Source: Cryptomeria japonica (Eukaryota; Streptophyta; Pinopsida; Cupressales; Cupressaceae). Taken from it: a stretch of DNA of 64,000 nucleotides. Both the position numbers and the translations under genes were made by a program. The DNA lies in the NCBI RefSeq assembly GCF_030272615.1, contig NC_081406.1, forward strand, positions 188,836,391 through 188,900,390, written 5' to 3'. Position 1 is the stretch's first letter. Every line of letters begins with the position of its first letter. Shown here one piece after another: positions 1 to 8,959 of the stretch. Below the pieces are notes generated by a model. That model did not search any database. It saw nothing but the letters and a program-made list of their open reading frames with translations, and had not been told where the DNA came from.

Positions 1-185
1 GGCGCTCTGGTCCCACCTCCCAGGACAACAGGGTGCAAGGAGGTTCAGGCCAGGGTACAAGAAAATGCAGTTTTTAGTTTCGCAATCAGGTTTCGGGGTC
101 TCCATTCAGGTTGCGTGTTGCGTCGCCATCGTGAAGACCGAAATGCAGTCGAAAATTGCAAGTGTCGCAATTTTAGGACGCTACA
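1..185 (-). repeat. Element A 3' LTR, fragment cut by window edge
   Basis: This stretch matches 6597-6782 nearly base for base, ending in the same GGACGCTACA. In element orientation the LTR would begin TGTAGCGTCC directly after the polypurine tract at 186-200. Only about 15% of the LTR lies inside the window. Confidence 0.93.
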
Positions 186-200
186 TTTAGCCCCCACTTT
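186..200 (-). other. Polypurine tract of element A
   Basis: The minus strand reads AAAGTGGGGGCTAAA and abuts the TGTAG start of the 3' LTR. The same 15-mer abuts the LTRs of elements I (32717-32731, plus) and E (36498-36512, minus), which supports its role as plus-strand primer. Confidence 0.88.
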
Positions 201-920
201 AGCGGGAGTATGTATGCTCATACTTTCGGTAAAGTACAAGGAAACAACATTGAAAGACTTTCACCACGTCAAGGAGGCAAGACACACCAAGCCCCCAGTG
301 GACTAAGGATCTTACGACTTCGATTGACAAAGTAAAAGGGAAGATCACGAGGGAGAACCATGACTATCAGTAGTAAGGTTCCCTCACTATGAGTCATGCA
401 AGAAAGATATCAAAAATTTTCAAGGCAAGGCTAAATTTGCCAAGAAATTTTCAAGTATCTTGAAAAGATATGGACGGGATGTATGCCCCCCTACGTTAAA
501 GCGATCGCACACGCCTCACCGGGGGTGATTGTTTTAACGTAGTGATACATATAAGAAATGAGAAAGGAGCACGTTATCGCAAGGATTTAGCCCCCAAGTG
601 TGAGATAAACCCAAGGATAATAGACACAAAACACAAAGCACGAGGTGACCTCGCTTTCCTCGGGGTCAGTATGCTGTATGATAATTCATGTATATCATAT
701 GTATGTATGCATAATTGTTCTTCATTCCCCAATCAAGGAAGGTCACCTAGAAGAAGGGAACACATGCGTCTTTTGAGTCAACATGAGAGAGACCAAGAGA
801 TCTCAATGCTTTGCATCGTCCTCAAGTAGACAACACTAAGGACAAAAAATAGAAGAATGAGAATAACATATAGAAGAAGTAACAAAAGAGAGGGGGAGAG
901 AATCTGCTATGGTAATGTAA
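201..920 (-). other. Noncoding 3' region of element A
   Basis: This 720-base stretch lies between the Gag-protease stop codon and the polypurine tract and holds no convincing gene. It is alignable with 36513-37250 of element E. Both copies keep extra purine-rich blocks besides the true tract: complement of GCCCCC at 291-296, 485-491 and 590-595 here, and at 36607, 36806 and 36911 in E. Both also keep a 15-base inverted repeat (494-508 with 525-539 here). Confidence 0.7.
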
Positions 921-3900
921 CTAGTCTAGGACGTCATCTACCCCCCGATCTTGCTGATCAATGTTTCGGGAAGGCAGGGAACACGCTAGAGGAGGAACAT
1001 CCAACACAGCAGATGGAGCTATCACAAGATCCAAACAAGGGCTATGTTCATGTTTCGAGCCACATTGTTCTTGTCTAGGAGCTAGGATAAGTGCTTTAGA
1101 AAATTCATTAGATAAATGGTTATCAACATCAACAAGTTCATATTCACTATCAGAAGCAAGAGGAGTAACATTTTCATCATGAATAACATTTTTATCTATA
1201 TCATCATCAAGATTTATAAAAATAGGATCTTTAACTCGCACAGGATCAAGACCATCATGCATCTTATGTTTAGGAGATTTAGGCTCAACGTCCGGCTGAG
1301 GAGAAAATGGAATAATGCTTGTTGAAGGTGTTTTTGGAGATTGTAAAGTTTGAGAAGCAGCTGCTTGAGCCCTAAGACGACGCTTTCGTCGGCGTTCACG
1401 TGCAAAACGATTTCGTCTAGTCTTAGTAGGAAGTGGAGAAGATTGAGGAGGAGGAATGTTCTCATCCTTAGCACTTGGGTGTTTAGGTTGTGGTCTCTTA
1501 GGCTGGATAATAGGAGAAGAAGAAGGTCTCTTCTCTCTATAAAAAGAAGGAGGAGGGACTGCTCCATACAAAGGAGGAATATTTGGTTTAGGAAGAAGAC
1601 CAAGTCCATCATGACGAGGAGGTATAGGTCTACTTTTAGAAGGTTTATTAGGCATAGACATAGTCACATCCATAGGGATGGGTTGGGAATCTTCTTGAGG
1701 AAAGACATTAGTTTTATCTTTCAAAGGAAGAACTTCCTTCTCAAGAATGATAGGAATATCAAGTTTAGGTGTTCTAGGTTCACTCAGAGATAGGATCATA
1801 TCTGTTTTCCACTTTTGATAAGATTTGAAAAGATGATCACTTCGCGGAGGAAGAGATTGGAATTGTTTAGGCCAAAAGTAATCAAGAGGAACGCTAGAAG
1901 TTCTTTCAGCTGGTTTAAAGAGACTATGATTGACAGTAACAACTTCACCATTATGGGGAAATTTCAAACACTTATGAATAGGAGAAGCAATAGCTTTCAT
2001 GGAAGATAGCCAAGGATAGCCAAGCTTCACACGAAATTGTTCGGAAGATGGAATAATAGAAAAGTTCACATCAAGAGATTTGTTATGGACCTCAATAGGT
2101 AAAGTAATAGAACCAATTGCAGGAGAAGAAAATGCATCAAATAATTTCACAATCACATCTGTTTCATCATAGATCACTTGATTCAATTGCAAAGTAAAAA
2201 GAAATTCTTCAGTAATAACATTAACCATGCACGAAGGATCAATAAGCACTCCACGGCAAGGTGTATTCTTGACTTTTGCAACTATGTATAAAGGACCATC
2301 AGGTGCCCTAATGGTTTCACTGGAATCAAATGTGATGGAAGGTTCTTTAGGGATTTCTTGCTGCTCTACAAAGTTAATCACATTCGGAGTCATAGACACA
2401 AGACCATCAGATGAGAGAGAAGAATCATTAGCCTTAATCGCATTAGAGGTATGAGAAGGTAATGGATCAGTAAAAATTTGAAGATTTTGATTAGGAGGAG
2501 CTACAGATGTATTGCCTTTATCATTCACTCCAGAAACAGAAATAGTATTATTATCAATCAAATCTTGAATTTTACCCTTTAAAGAAAAACATTTTTCAGT
2601 ATCATGCCCAGGCTGACGATGAAATTGACAAAAAGCTTTGTTATCAAAATAAGGCGAAGTAATCTTTGCAGGATCAATTTGTCTTATAGGAGGAAGAGTA
2701 AGCACATTTTGTTCCAATAACTTATTCATAATACTATGCAATGATTCATTCAAAGGAGTATACTTTCTTTCTTTCTTGAAAAATTTAGAAATAGGAGGCA
2801 CACCTGATGCTGCATTCACATTGTTGTTGATGATGTTTTCATTGAATTTGATGGAATCTCTGTTCGGTTTAAACTTCCCAAATGGTTGTTGACTGCTATC
2901 ACCCTTATCACTCGGAGCCATAGGATGTGATTGTTCCATTTGACTCACAGTCAGTTGATAATTGTGAAGAGTTGCACACAACTGTTGGAAAGAAGTAAAC
3001 TCAGAAAACAGAAGTTTGTCTCGAATATCCTTTTGTAAATTAGAAATAAAGATTCTTTGAATATCATTGTCAGGCACAGGAAAAGAAATTTGAGCATACA
3101 AATGCTTATATCTACCAATGAAATCAGTCACTTTTTCTTTAACACCTTGTTTACAATGCATTGAATCAATCAAAGTAACTTTAGGACTTATATTGTTTTG
3201 AAATTGTTGAATGAAAGCATTTGCAAGTTGTTCGAAAGAAGTAATAGAATAAGAAGGCAACGAGCAATACCATTGTAAGGCTTTGTCTCTTAATGTTCTA
3301 GTGAACAATTTTGCAAGCAACCTTTGGTCATAAGCAAAATCAGTACATATTGTTTGAAAGGTCTTAACATGTGTTAGAGGATCACCTTTACCATTATACA
3401 GCTCCAAATGCGGGATTTCAACATGTTTAGGAGGGATAGCTCGAACAATGTCAAGAGAAAGTGGGCTCGCAACATCAAATGTGGGCACACTAAACTTAGA
3501 TTGATTCATAGAGGCAATTTGTTGCTGTAAAGAGGAGACAGTTTGTGCAAGATTGTTAATGGTCGCTTCAGTCGAAGAATTCATATTAGATGTGTTAGAT
3601 TGAGATGGAGGTGTTATGTTATTGAAAGAAGGTAAAGAGTAAGGTGGTGGGACTCTATGATAATTAGTCATAGGAGATGATTGGACAGGAGGAACACTAC
3701 AAGGAGGAATGGAATGGTTGAATGAATTGCCCCCTTGCGTGATGTTCATTTGTGGAGATGTAATAGGGACACTCATTGAAGGAATGTATGAAGAAGTCGG
3801 ATTGAATAAAGGAAGAGGGTTAATTGAAGAAGAAGGATTGCCCCCATGACTGGTGATCACAGGAGGAATGTCTTGTGTAGAAGTAGCCATTATGTTTGAT

Positions 3901-4274
3901 GTAAAGGTAGGTATGCTAGCAATAGAAGTCATCAAAGGAATAGAATGATTGACTTGAGTAGGAGGTTGTGTATAACCCAAATTTTCAGCACAACTCTTCA
4001 TAGGCATCACATTTGAATCCACAATGTGTGCAATACAACGCAAAATATCAATTCCAGTCTTATCACTTTGAAGCATACGTTTTAGACCCTCAATTAAAGG
4101 AAGAGCTTGACTATCGGGATACTCATGAGACATCCATTGGTGAAAATCGTCAAATTGGTTATCCAATTTCGAAAGTTGTTCTACAGAAACCTCATGGAGA
4201 GCTTCTTCATCATTAGGAGGATTAGAGGAATTACCCATGTCCTCGTTAAAAAGGCTATTCAAATTAGGTTCCAT
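921..4274 (-). CDS. Gag-protease polyprotein of element A (intact, 1117 codons)
   Basis: This is the only long uninterrupted coding frame in the window. Residues about 285-430 form a gypsy Gag (Retrotrans_gag) domain, with LELYNGKGDPLTH, LQWYCSLP and FIQQF motifs. A knuckle CQFHRQPGHDTEKC near residue 548 has the C-X2-H-X4-H-X4-C form, which I recall from plant Tat-like Gags. Residues about 655-785 resemble a retropepsin (LIDPSCMVN, later GYPWLSSMK), but the Asp is followed by Pro-Ser-Cys rather than the usual Thr/Ser-Gly. A Pro-rich linker follows, then an Arg-rich cluster RRNRFARERRRKRRLRA near residues 950-968 and an acidic tail. The first ATG of the frame is taken as start. Expected role: particle assembly and RNA packaging, with maturation if the protease works. 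No RT, RNase H or integrase follows the stop. The intact frame suggests recent activity, or activity supported in trans. Confidence 0.9.
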   Translation of the reverse strand: MEPNLNSLFNEDMGNSSNPPNDEEALHEVSVEQLSKLDNQFDDFHQWMSHEYPDSQALPLIEGLKRMLQSDKTGIDILRCIAHIVDSNVMPMKSCAENLGYTQPPTQVNHSIPLMTSIASIPTFTSNIMATSTQDIPPVITSHGGNPSSSINPLPLFNPTSSYIPSMSVPITSPQMNITQGGNSFNHSIPPCSVPPVQSSPMTNYHRVPPPYSLPSFNNITPPSQSNTSNMNSSTEATINNLAQTVSSLQQQIASMNQSKFSVPTFDVASPLSLDIVRAIPPKHVEIPHLELYNGKGDPLTHVKTFQTICTDFAYDQRLLAKLFTRTLRDKALQWYCSLPSYSITSFEQLANAFIQQFQNNISPKVTLIDSMHCKQGVKEKVTDFIGRYKHLYAQISFPVPDNDIQRIFISNLQKDIRDKLLFSEFTSFQQLCATLHNYQLTVSQMEQSHPMAPSDKGDSSQQPFGKFKPNRDSIKFNENIINNNVNAASGVPPISKFFKKERKYTPLNESLHSIMNKLLEQNVLTLPPIRQIDPAKITSPYFDNKAFCQFHRQPGHDTEKCFSLKGKIQDLIDNNTISVSGVNDKGNTSVAPPNQNLQIFTDPLPSHTSNAIKANDSSLSSDGLVSMTPNVINFVEQQEIPKEPSITFDSSETIRAPDGPLYIVAKVKNTPCRGVLIDPSCMVNVITEEFLFTLQLNQVIYDETDVIVKLFDAFSSPAIGSITLPIEVHNKSLDVNFSIIPSSEQFRVKLGYPWLSSMKAIASPIHKCLKFPHNGEVVTVNHSLFKPAERTSSVPLDYFWPKQFQSLPPRSDHLFKSYQKWKTDMILSLSEPRTPKLDIPIILEKEVLPLKDKTNVFPQEDSQPIPMDVTMSMPNKPSKSRPIPPRHDGLGLLPKPNIPPLYGAVPPPSFYREKRPSSSPIIQPKRPQPKHPSAKDENIPPPQSSPLPTKTRRNRFARERRRKRRLRAQAAASQTLQSPKTPSTSIIPFSPQPDVEPKSPKHKMHDGLDPVRVKDPIFINLDDDIDKNVIHDENVTPLASDSEYELVDVDNHLSNEFSKALILAPRQEQCGSKHEHSPCLDLVIAPSAVLDVPPLACSLPSRNIDQQDRGVDDVLD

Positions 4275-4415
4275 CTCCTCAGTAGTTAAACCTCGGAAAG
4301 ACTTAATTCTACGGCTTCATCTAACGGGAATAGTGTAAGTAGGGCTTATTGTTGTAAAACTCATGCACTAGAAAGAGAGAGAAGATTTTGAATTTAGAGG
4401 TAGCAATTTTCAGTA

Positions 4416-4568
4416 AAATCAGCCAATCTTCTGGATTTAAGCTGTTAAATGCAATCACGACAGTCTCCCGAAATTTCGGAAAAAATGTCCGGGACCGTGG
4501 CGCTCGGAGTGCAACACGGTCCTTGCAAATTTTTTCAAAATTTGCAGGGATGAAAGGTATGATGATTT
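4416..4568 (-). repeat. Leader repeat copy 1 with palindrome and stem-loop
   Basis: It shares with 5038-5193 the order: AATCAGCCAA, TCTGGATTT, palindrome CCGAAATTTCGG (4468-4479), a stem-loop with arms GGACCGTG (4492-4499) and CACGGTCC (4515-4522), then an AAATTTGCAGGGATGAAAG-like block. The arms pair perfectly over 8 bases. Confidence 0.85.
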
Positions 4569-5037
4569 TAAAGCTAATCTGAAAAAATTGAGTGATTTTA
4601 CGATCTGTAGATAGGCCAAATTAAAGTTGCAATCTCGAAATTGAACTCTACCAAGATTGTCGAAAAATGCAAAAATTTGAATTTTGAAAAAGAGAGGGAA
4701 ACTGAAATTTTGAATTTTATGATTTTAGAGGGAATGTCAAAAGCAATGCAAATTTTGAAATTCAAAAGTTGACTCAATTTCACGCAAAATTCAATTTTGA
4801 AAGCGGAAATTAAAGTTGTTGTAATTAGGCATTTAATTTCAAAAGTCACAAATTGTAAGAATTTGAATAAAGCACTGAAATTTCGAATGAATGCAAACAC
4901 ACTTTTCAGATTTAGGACAGTAAGAACACAATTTTGACACAAAATTTCAGTTTCAATGATTTTTGAATGATTAGAAGCGTTAATCCAAGCAATCCCTAGA
5001 CCAACTTTGACTGTAATTTTGAAAGTGTTATAATTGA

Positions 5038-5193
5038 TAAAATCAGCCAAAATTCTGGATTTTAGCAGGAAAATAAAGTAAGATCTCGCTCCCGAAATTT
5101 CGGAAAAAATGTCGGGGACGATGGCGCTCGGAGTGCACACGGTCCTCGCAACTTTTTTCCAAATTTTCAGGGATGAAAGATATTGTGATTTTA
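5038..5193 (-). repeat. Leader repeat copy 2
   Basis: Second copy of the segment at 4416-4568, about 620 bases away. It keeps the palindrome CCGAAATTTCGG (5092-5103) and the stem-loop position (5116-5145), though the left arm has changed to GGACGATG and no longer pairs fully with CACGGTCC. Confidence 0.85.
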
Positions 5194-5530
5194 TTGCGGA
5201 ATCCAAAGTTACAGCTGATTTGGAGATGTTTTGATCAGTGAAATTGTCGGACAAAGGTTGAATCAAGAGGGTTTCAAAAATTAGGGTTTTGACATTTAAC
5301 CACTTAATTTTCAAAATTAAAGCACAAATATGAATTGATAATTTGTAATAGAAGGGCAGATCTGAAACAAGCATTAACATTTAGACATTTCACAAGCTTG
5401 ATTACTAAAAAGAAAATTTAGGGTTTTTATGCAATTAACCTCTAAAATTTTGCAAAAGATCAAACATGGAAATGCAATCAAGGAATCCAATTTTCAGATC
5501 TAACTATGAATAATCAGAAAGGATGTTCAC

Positions 5531-5543
5531 GTCGGGTTCACCA
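5531..5543 (-). other. Primer binding site of element A
   Basis: The minus strand reads TGGTGAACCCGAC, three bases (TTT) after the LTR end. It begins with the TGG expected opposite a tRNA CCA end. The identical 13-mer with the same TTT spacer occurs in element I (28058-28070). I do not assign the tRNA. Confidence 0.85.
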
Positions 5544-5546
5544 AAA

Positions 5547-6782
5547 TGTAAAGCAGAAAATCGCGATCGAACCCTAGTTGCCCTCCCCTCTTCCAACTCC
5601 AAGGAGAGAGAAGGGAGGTTCGCTAGGGTTGATGGTTTTCACTTAAGGGAGAGACTTTACATTCAAAAGAGGGGTTGAAACCCACAAGATCCAATCCCAC
5701 GCAATGCAAGATTGGATGCTAAATGAGTTTCAAGGGTTAAGAAAGCAAGGCTACCCTCTTTTGTAAAGAATGTTGATAGGAAGATTGAGCTAGGAATGCA
5801 TAGAAAGTGACAAAGATTCGCTTATAAACTGAGATAGGGATACAGTATGAAGCTGCGGACCTGGAATTAGCAGTAAAATGTCGATACGGCGCTGTCCTGC
5901 AAATTTGAGCAAAAGTTGTCGGGACGATGGCGCCCGGCGCCACGGTCCTCCGACAAATCCGCGAAACGAAGGGGGATCTGTTCGTCTCTGCACAAGGATT
6001 CCAGATCTTCAATTTCAGCCGCGTACCTGCAACCTACACACAAAAAAGAGAAGATGATTGGGGGGTTAGGGATTAGGGGTTTGCCTTTAGGTCAAACCCC
6101 GGTTTTGGAATTAACCAAGAAATGAGCAAGTGCTGTAAATGTAAATGTCTGTAATGTAAAACAAGTACTAATACCTTGTTGTAAGGATGTTTGTATCCTT
6201 ATGTGCGAAGGTATAGATGTTGTATGTTGTATGTTGTAGCATGTAGTATGTGATCTCCTCTTCAATGGTTGAATCCTTGACTTGAATGCAACACTTAGCC
6301 TTGAATGGAGACTTGAAATGATCAATTGCTTGAAGGAATGCTTGAATGCTTGAATGCTTGAGTATAGTTTCCACACTTTTACACATATCCTCTTCATGCC
6401 AAATGAGAGAGAAAAATGTAGTTTATATACTTGTCAATTAGGGCTGATAGACTGATTTTCCCGACCTTAGGCCGACCAGGAAAGTTAATTTCCAAATTGC
6501 AAACAAAAAGACCCGAGACCCCTTAGGAGACCGGGCCCAAAATAGGACCCAGGGACCAGGGCGCTGGACGCCCTAGTCCTGAAGGACCAGGGCACTGGGC
6601 ACTCTGGTCCCACCTCCCGGGACAGCAGGGTGCAAGGAGGTTCAGGCCAGGGTACAAGAAAATGCAGTTTTCAGTGTCGCAATCAGGTTTCGGGGTCTCC
6701 ATTCAGGTTGTGTGTTGCGTCGCCATCGTGAAGACCGAAATGCAGTTGAAAATTGCAAGTGTCACAATTTTAGGACGCTACA
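5547..6782 (-). repeat. Element A 5' LTR, complete (1236 bases)
   Basis: Bounded by TGTAAAGCAG next to the primer binding site and GGACGCTACA at the outer end, so it has TG...CA termini. It carries several GC-rich stem-loops: GGACGATGGCG/CGCCACGGTCC (5922-5948), GGACCAGGGCG/CGCCCTAGTCC (6553-6579, one mismatch) and GGACCAG/CTGGTCC (6584-6610). As the 5' LTR of a minus-strand element it should hold the promoter, but I see no clear TATA position. Confidence 0.9.
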
Positions 6783-6910
6783 ATAGGTTTACCAGTACTC
6801 AACAGTTCATATAGTCCTCTTAGGAGTTGGACCATCTTAACCATGGTGTGCCTCATATTAGCTTGAAACGTATGCCCCCTATTGGTAGTTGATGGGGATA
6901 GAATACCATT
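6783..6910. other. Short unassigned stretch between elements A and the CACTA-like piece
   Basis: 128 bases with no gene, repeat or LTR feature that I recognise. Confidence 0.4.
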
Positions 6911-7369
6911 CACTGTACATATCAATGAGGTGAGCTTTACGTCTAGATAATAATGAAGTTTATTTTTGTTTTTAAAAATAATTAGCCATCAGAATTCTGA
7001 CGGAAACTAAACATTTCACCGACGGCCAAACCATCGGACCAACAACATTCTCATCGATGCAAAGTTTATTGTTGCCATCAGAATTCCGACGCCAACTAAA
7101 GAAACATCTGACGAGGATGTTGTATGTCCGATTGTACTTCCTTATCAGATGGTCGTCGATGCATATTACTGGGGGAGCGTCGGAATTCTGATAGCCATCT
7201 GATGACATTTTTGGCTTGAGGAGTGATCATGGCTGCCGTCAGAAGAGTTCACGATGTTGTCGGAATTCTGACGATGATTTTTTGACAGCTTCATTTGTCG
7301 GCAATCCGATGAAAATTAGTCAAAATTTCGACGATAGGTCGTCAAAAATTAGCCCAAAATGTACTAGTG
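6911..7369. mobile_element. Short CACTA-like (EnSpm) element or end fragment
   Basis: The right end reads GTACTAGTG, i.e. CACTAGTAC from the other side, and the left candidate reads CACTGTACAT, a one-base-shorter version of the same terminus. Subterminal copies of a GAATTCYGACG-type motif occur near 6990, 7078 (one orientation), 7181 and 7261 (opposite orientation), symmetric about 7130. This arrangement is typical of CACTA transposon ends. No transposase is present, so it would be a miniature or internally deleted copy. I could not confirm a 3-base target duplication (ATT against TGA). Confidence 0.6.
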
Positions 7370-7417
7370 TGAAATTTAGGTTTATTGCCTCTGATCATCA
7401 GTCACAATTGAATTTTC

Positions 7418-8876
7418 TTATTGTGCCAGTGTGACTATCTCATCTTCTTGTACCGGTTGAGGCATTGCCGGTTCAGTTATGATCATTTCCACTGTCGGTT
7501 CCCTGTCATATGATATAGAATAATTTCTGTACTGTTCATCCACTTTCACATTAGCACTCTCGACAATTTTTTGTAATCTTTTATTATAACATATATATGC
7601 TTTGCTCTGAATTGAATACCCAAGAAATATCCCTTCATCAAATCTAGGATCAAAATTTCCAATTGAATCATCTCTTTTGATATAGCATTTACTTCCAAAA
7701 ATTCTAAAATATTTAACAGTAGGTTTATGTCCAAACCATAGTTCATAAGGGGTCTTAAACCATAGTTCATAAGGGGTCTTATCGGTTTCACCTTTGATGT
7801 GAACTTTGTTGAATGTGTAGACTGTTGTACTCACTACTTTTCTCTAGTAGATATGAGGCAATTTGGCTTCCATCATCATAGATATTGCTGCATCCAAAAT
7901 GGTTATGTTCTTTCTTTCCACTACTACATTTTGTTGAGGAGTCACAGGTACAGATAGTTGTCTCTTGATTCCATTTGTCTCACAATAAATGTTAAATTCA
8001 TGAGAAGTGAACTCACCACCATGATATGATCTTAAACATTTGATTTTCAATCCATTTTTAGTCTCAACCTTCACTTTAAAGATCTTGAATTTCTCGAAAG
8101 CTTCAGACTTCTCCCTTAGAAAAGTCACCCACGTCATTCTAGAATAGTCATCAATAATCAGCATGAAATACCTATCACCTTGAAAGCTTCTAGTCCTTTC
8201 TGGACCACATAAGTCAGTATGAATCAAATCAATTACATCATTAGATTTATCATGTATGCTCTTAAAATAACTTCTAACTTTCTTACCCAATTGACATTCC
8301 TTACATACCATATTATGAGGCTTCATAATCTTAGGTATATCTCTAACTGCCTTAGTTGAACTAATATTAACAATATAATCAAAATTAACATGACACAACC
8401 TCTTATGCCATAACCAACTCTCATCAACACGAGAAATCAAGCATGTCTTATTACCAGTGTTCAAGTGGAAGATTAATTCCTGTCTGAATACCGATTGCAA
8501 TCTCCAAACCAGTCTTGTTAATGCTTTTACATTTTCTATCTTGAAATTGAAGTTGAAAACCCTTATCAACCAATTGACCAACACTCAAAAGATTATTCTT
8601 TAAACCTTCTACATAATAGACATTATCAGTATTATTCTTGCCATCCAAAGAAATAATACCTCTACCTTTGACCATACATGCCTTGTCATCTCCAAATCTA
8701 ACTTGACCACCATTGTATTCTTGCAAGGATAAAAATTTTCCTTTATCTCTAGTCATATGATGTGAGCATCTAGTATCAATTACCCATTCATTGTTATCTT
8801 CAACTTTTGCTGCCAAGGCCTTTTCTTCATTCTTGATAGCCAGTTCCGGTTCATCTTCCTTCAAAGCATAGAACAC
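7418..8876 (-). pseudogene. Element B protease-integrase relic
   Basis: Three overlapping frames on the minus strand. The first (8876 to 8451) is a copia protease with WVIDTRCSHHMT in place of the usual D-S/T-G-C. Next come GAG-pre-integrase (LWHKRLCHVNF ... MVCKECQLGK) and an integrase core (8584 to 7844) with HTDLCGP, LRSYHGGEF and VVERKN. The second catalytic Asp, normally in RSDxGGEF, is Tyr here. The last piece (7834 to 7418) is the integrase C-terminal side (IFGSKCYIKR, FDEGIFLGYS) and contains a 24-base tandem duplication giving TPYELWFKTPYELWF. Frameshifts near 8500 and 7840 and the substitutions make it non-functional. Confidence 0.88.
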
Positions 8877-8959
8877 CCATTCCGTTCCATTGTCAGATCC
8901 ACTAGAAGAGTCTTAAGTCGGTTCATCTCTAGAATCATCAATTATTCCTTCCTCATCGG

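Larger units (their letters stand above)
4275..5530 (-). other. Long leader of element A between primer binding site and gag
   Basis: About 1.26 kb of A/T-rich sequence without a credible gene separates the primer binding site from the gag ATG. It contains two diverged direct copies of a structured segment (4416-4568 and 5038-5193). Each copy carries the palindrome CCGAAATTTCGG and a stem-loop built on GGACC. The 260-codon minus-strand frame at 4598-5380 lies in this leader. It is low-complexity, resembles no domain I know and spans one copy of the duplication, so I do not call it. Confidence 0.65.
1..6782 (-). mobile_element. Element A: Gag-protease-only Ty3/gypsy-type retrotransposon
   Basis: Two direct copies of an LTR (end fragment 1-185 and complete copy 5547-6782) bracket an internal region that reads on the minus strand. 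In element order it holds a primer binding site (5531-5543), a long leader, one Gag-protease frame (4274 to 921), a noncoding tail and a polypurine tract (186-200). The internal region is about 5.36 kb. The only part not taken by the gag-pro frame and leader is about 0.7 kb, too short for reverse transcriptase, RNase H and integrase. A is therefore non-autonomous by structure. Element E (36498-40220) has the same layout, so lack of pol looks like a family trait. The target-site duplication cannot be checked because the left LTR runs off the window. Confidence 0.9.

Noticed and set aside
1214-1793. Long frames on both strands inside A gag-pro
   Set aside because: Shadows of the intact 1117-codon frame, with biased Leu- or Arg-rich composition.
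4598-5380. 260-codon open frame on the minus strand in the A leader
   Set aside because: Low-complexity, Phe/Lys/Ile-rich translation of A/T-rich DNA spanning part of a duplicated noncoding segment; no domain and no counterpart in E.
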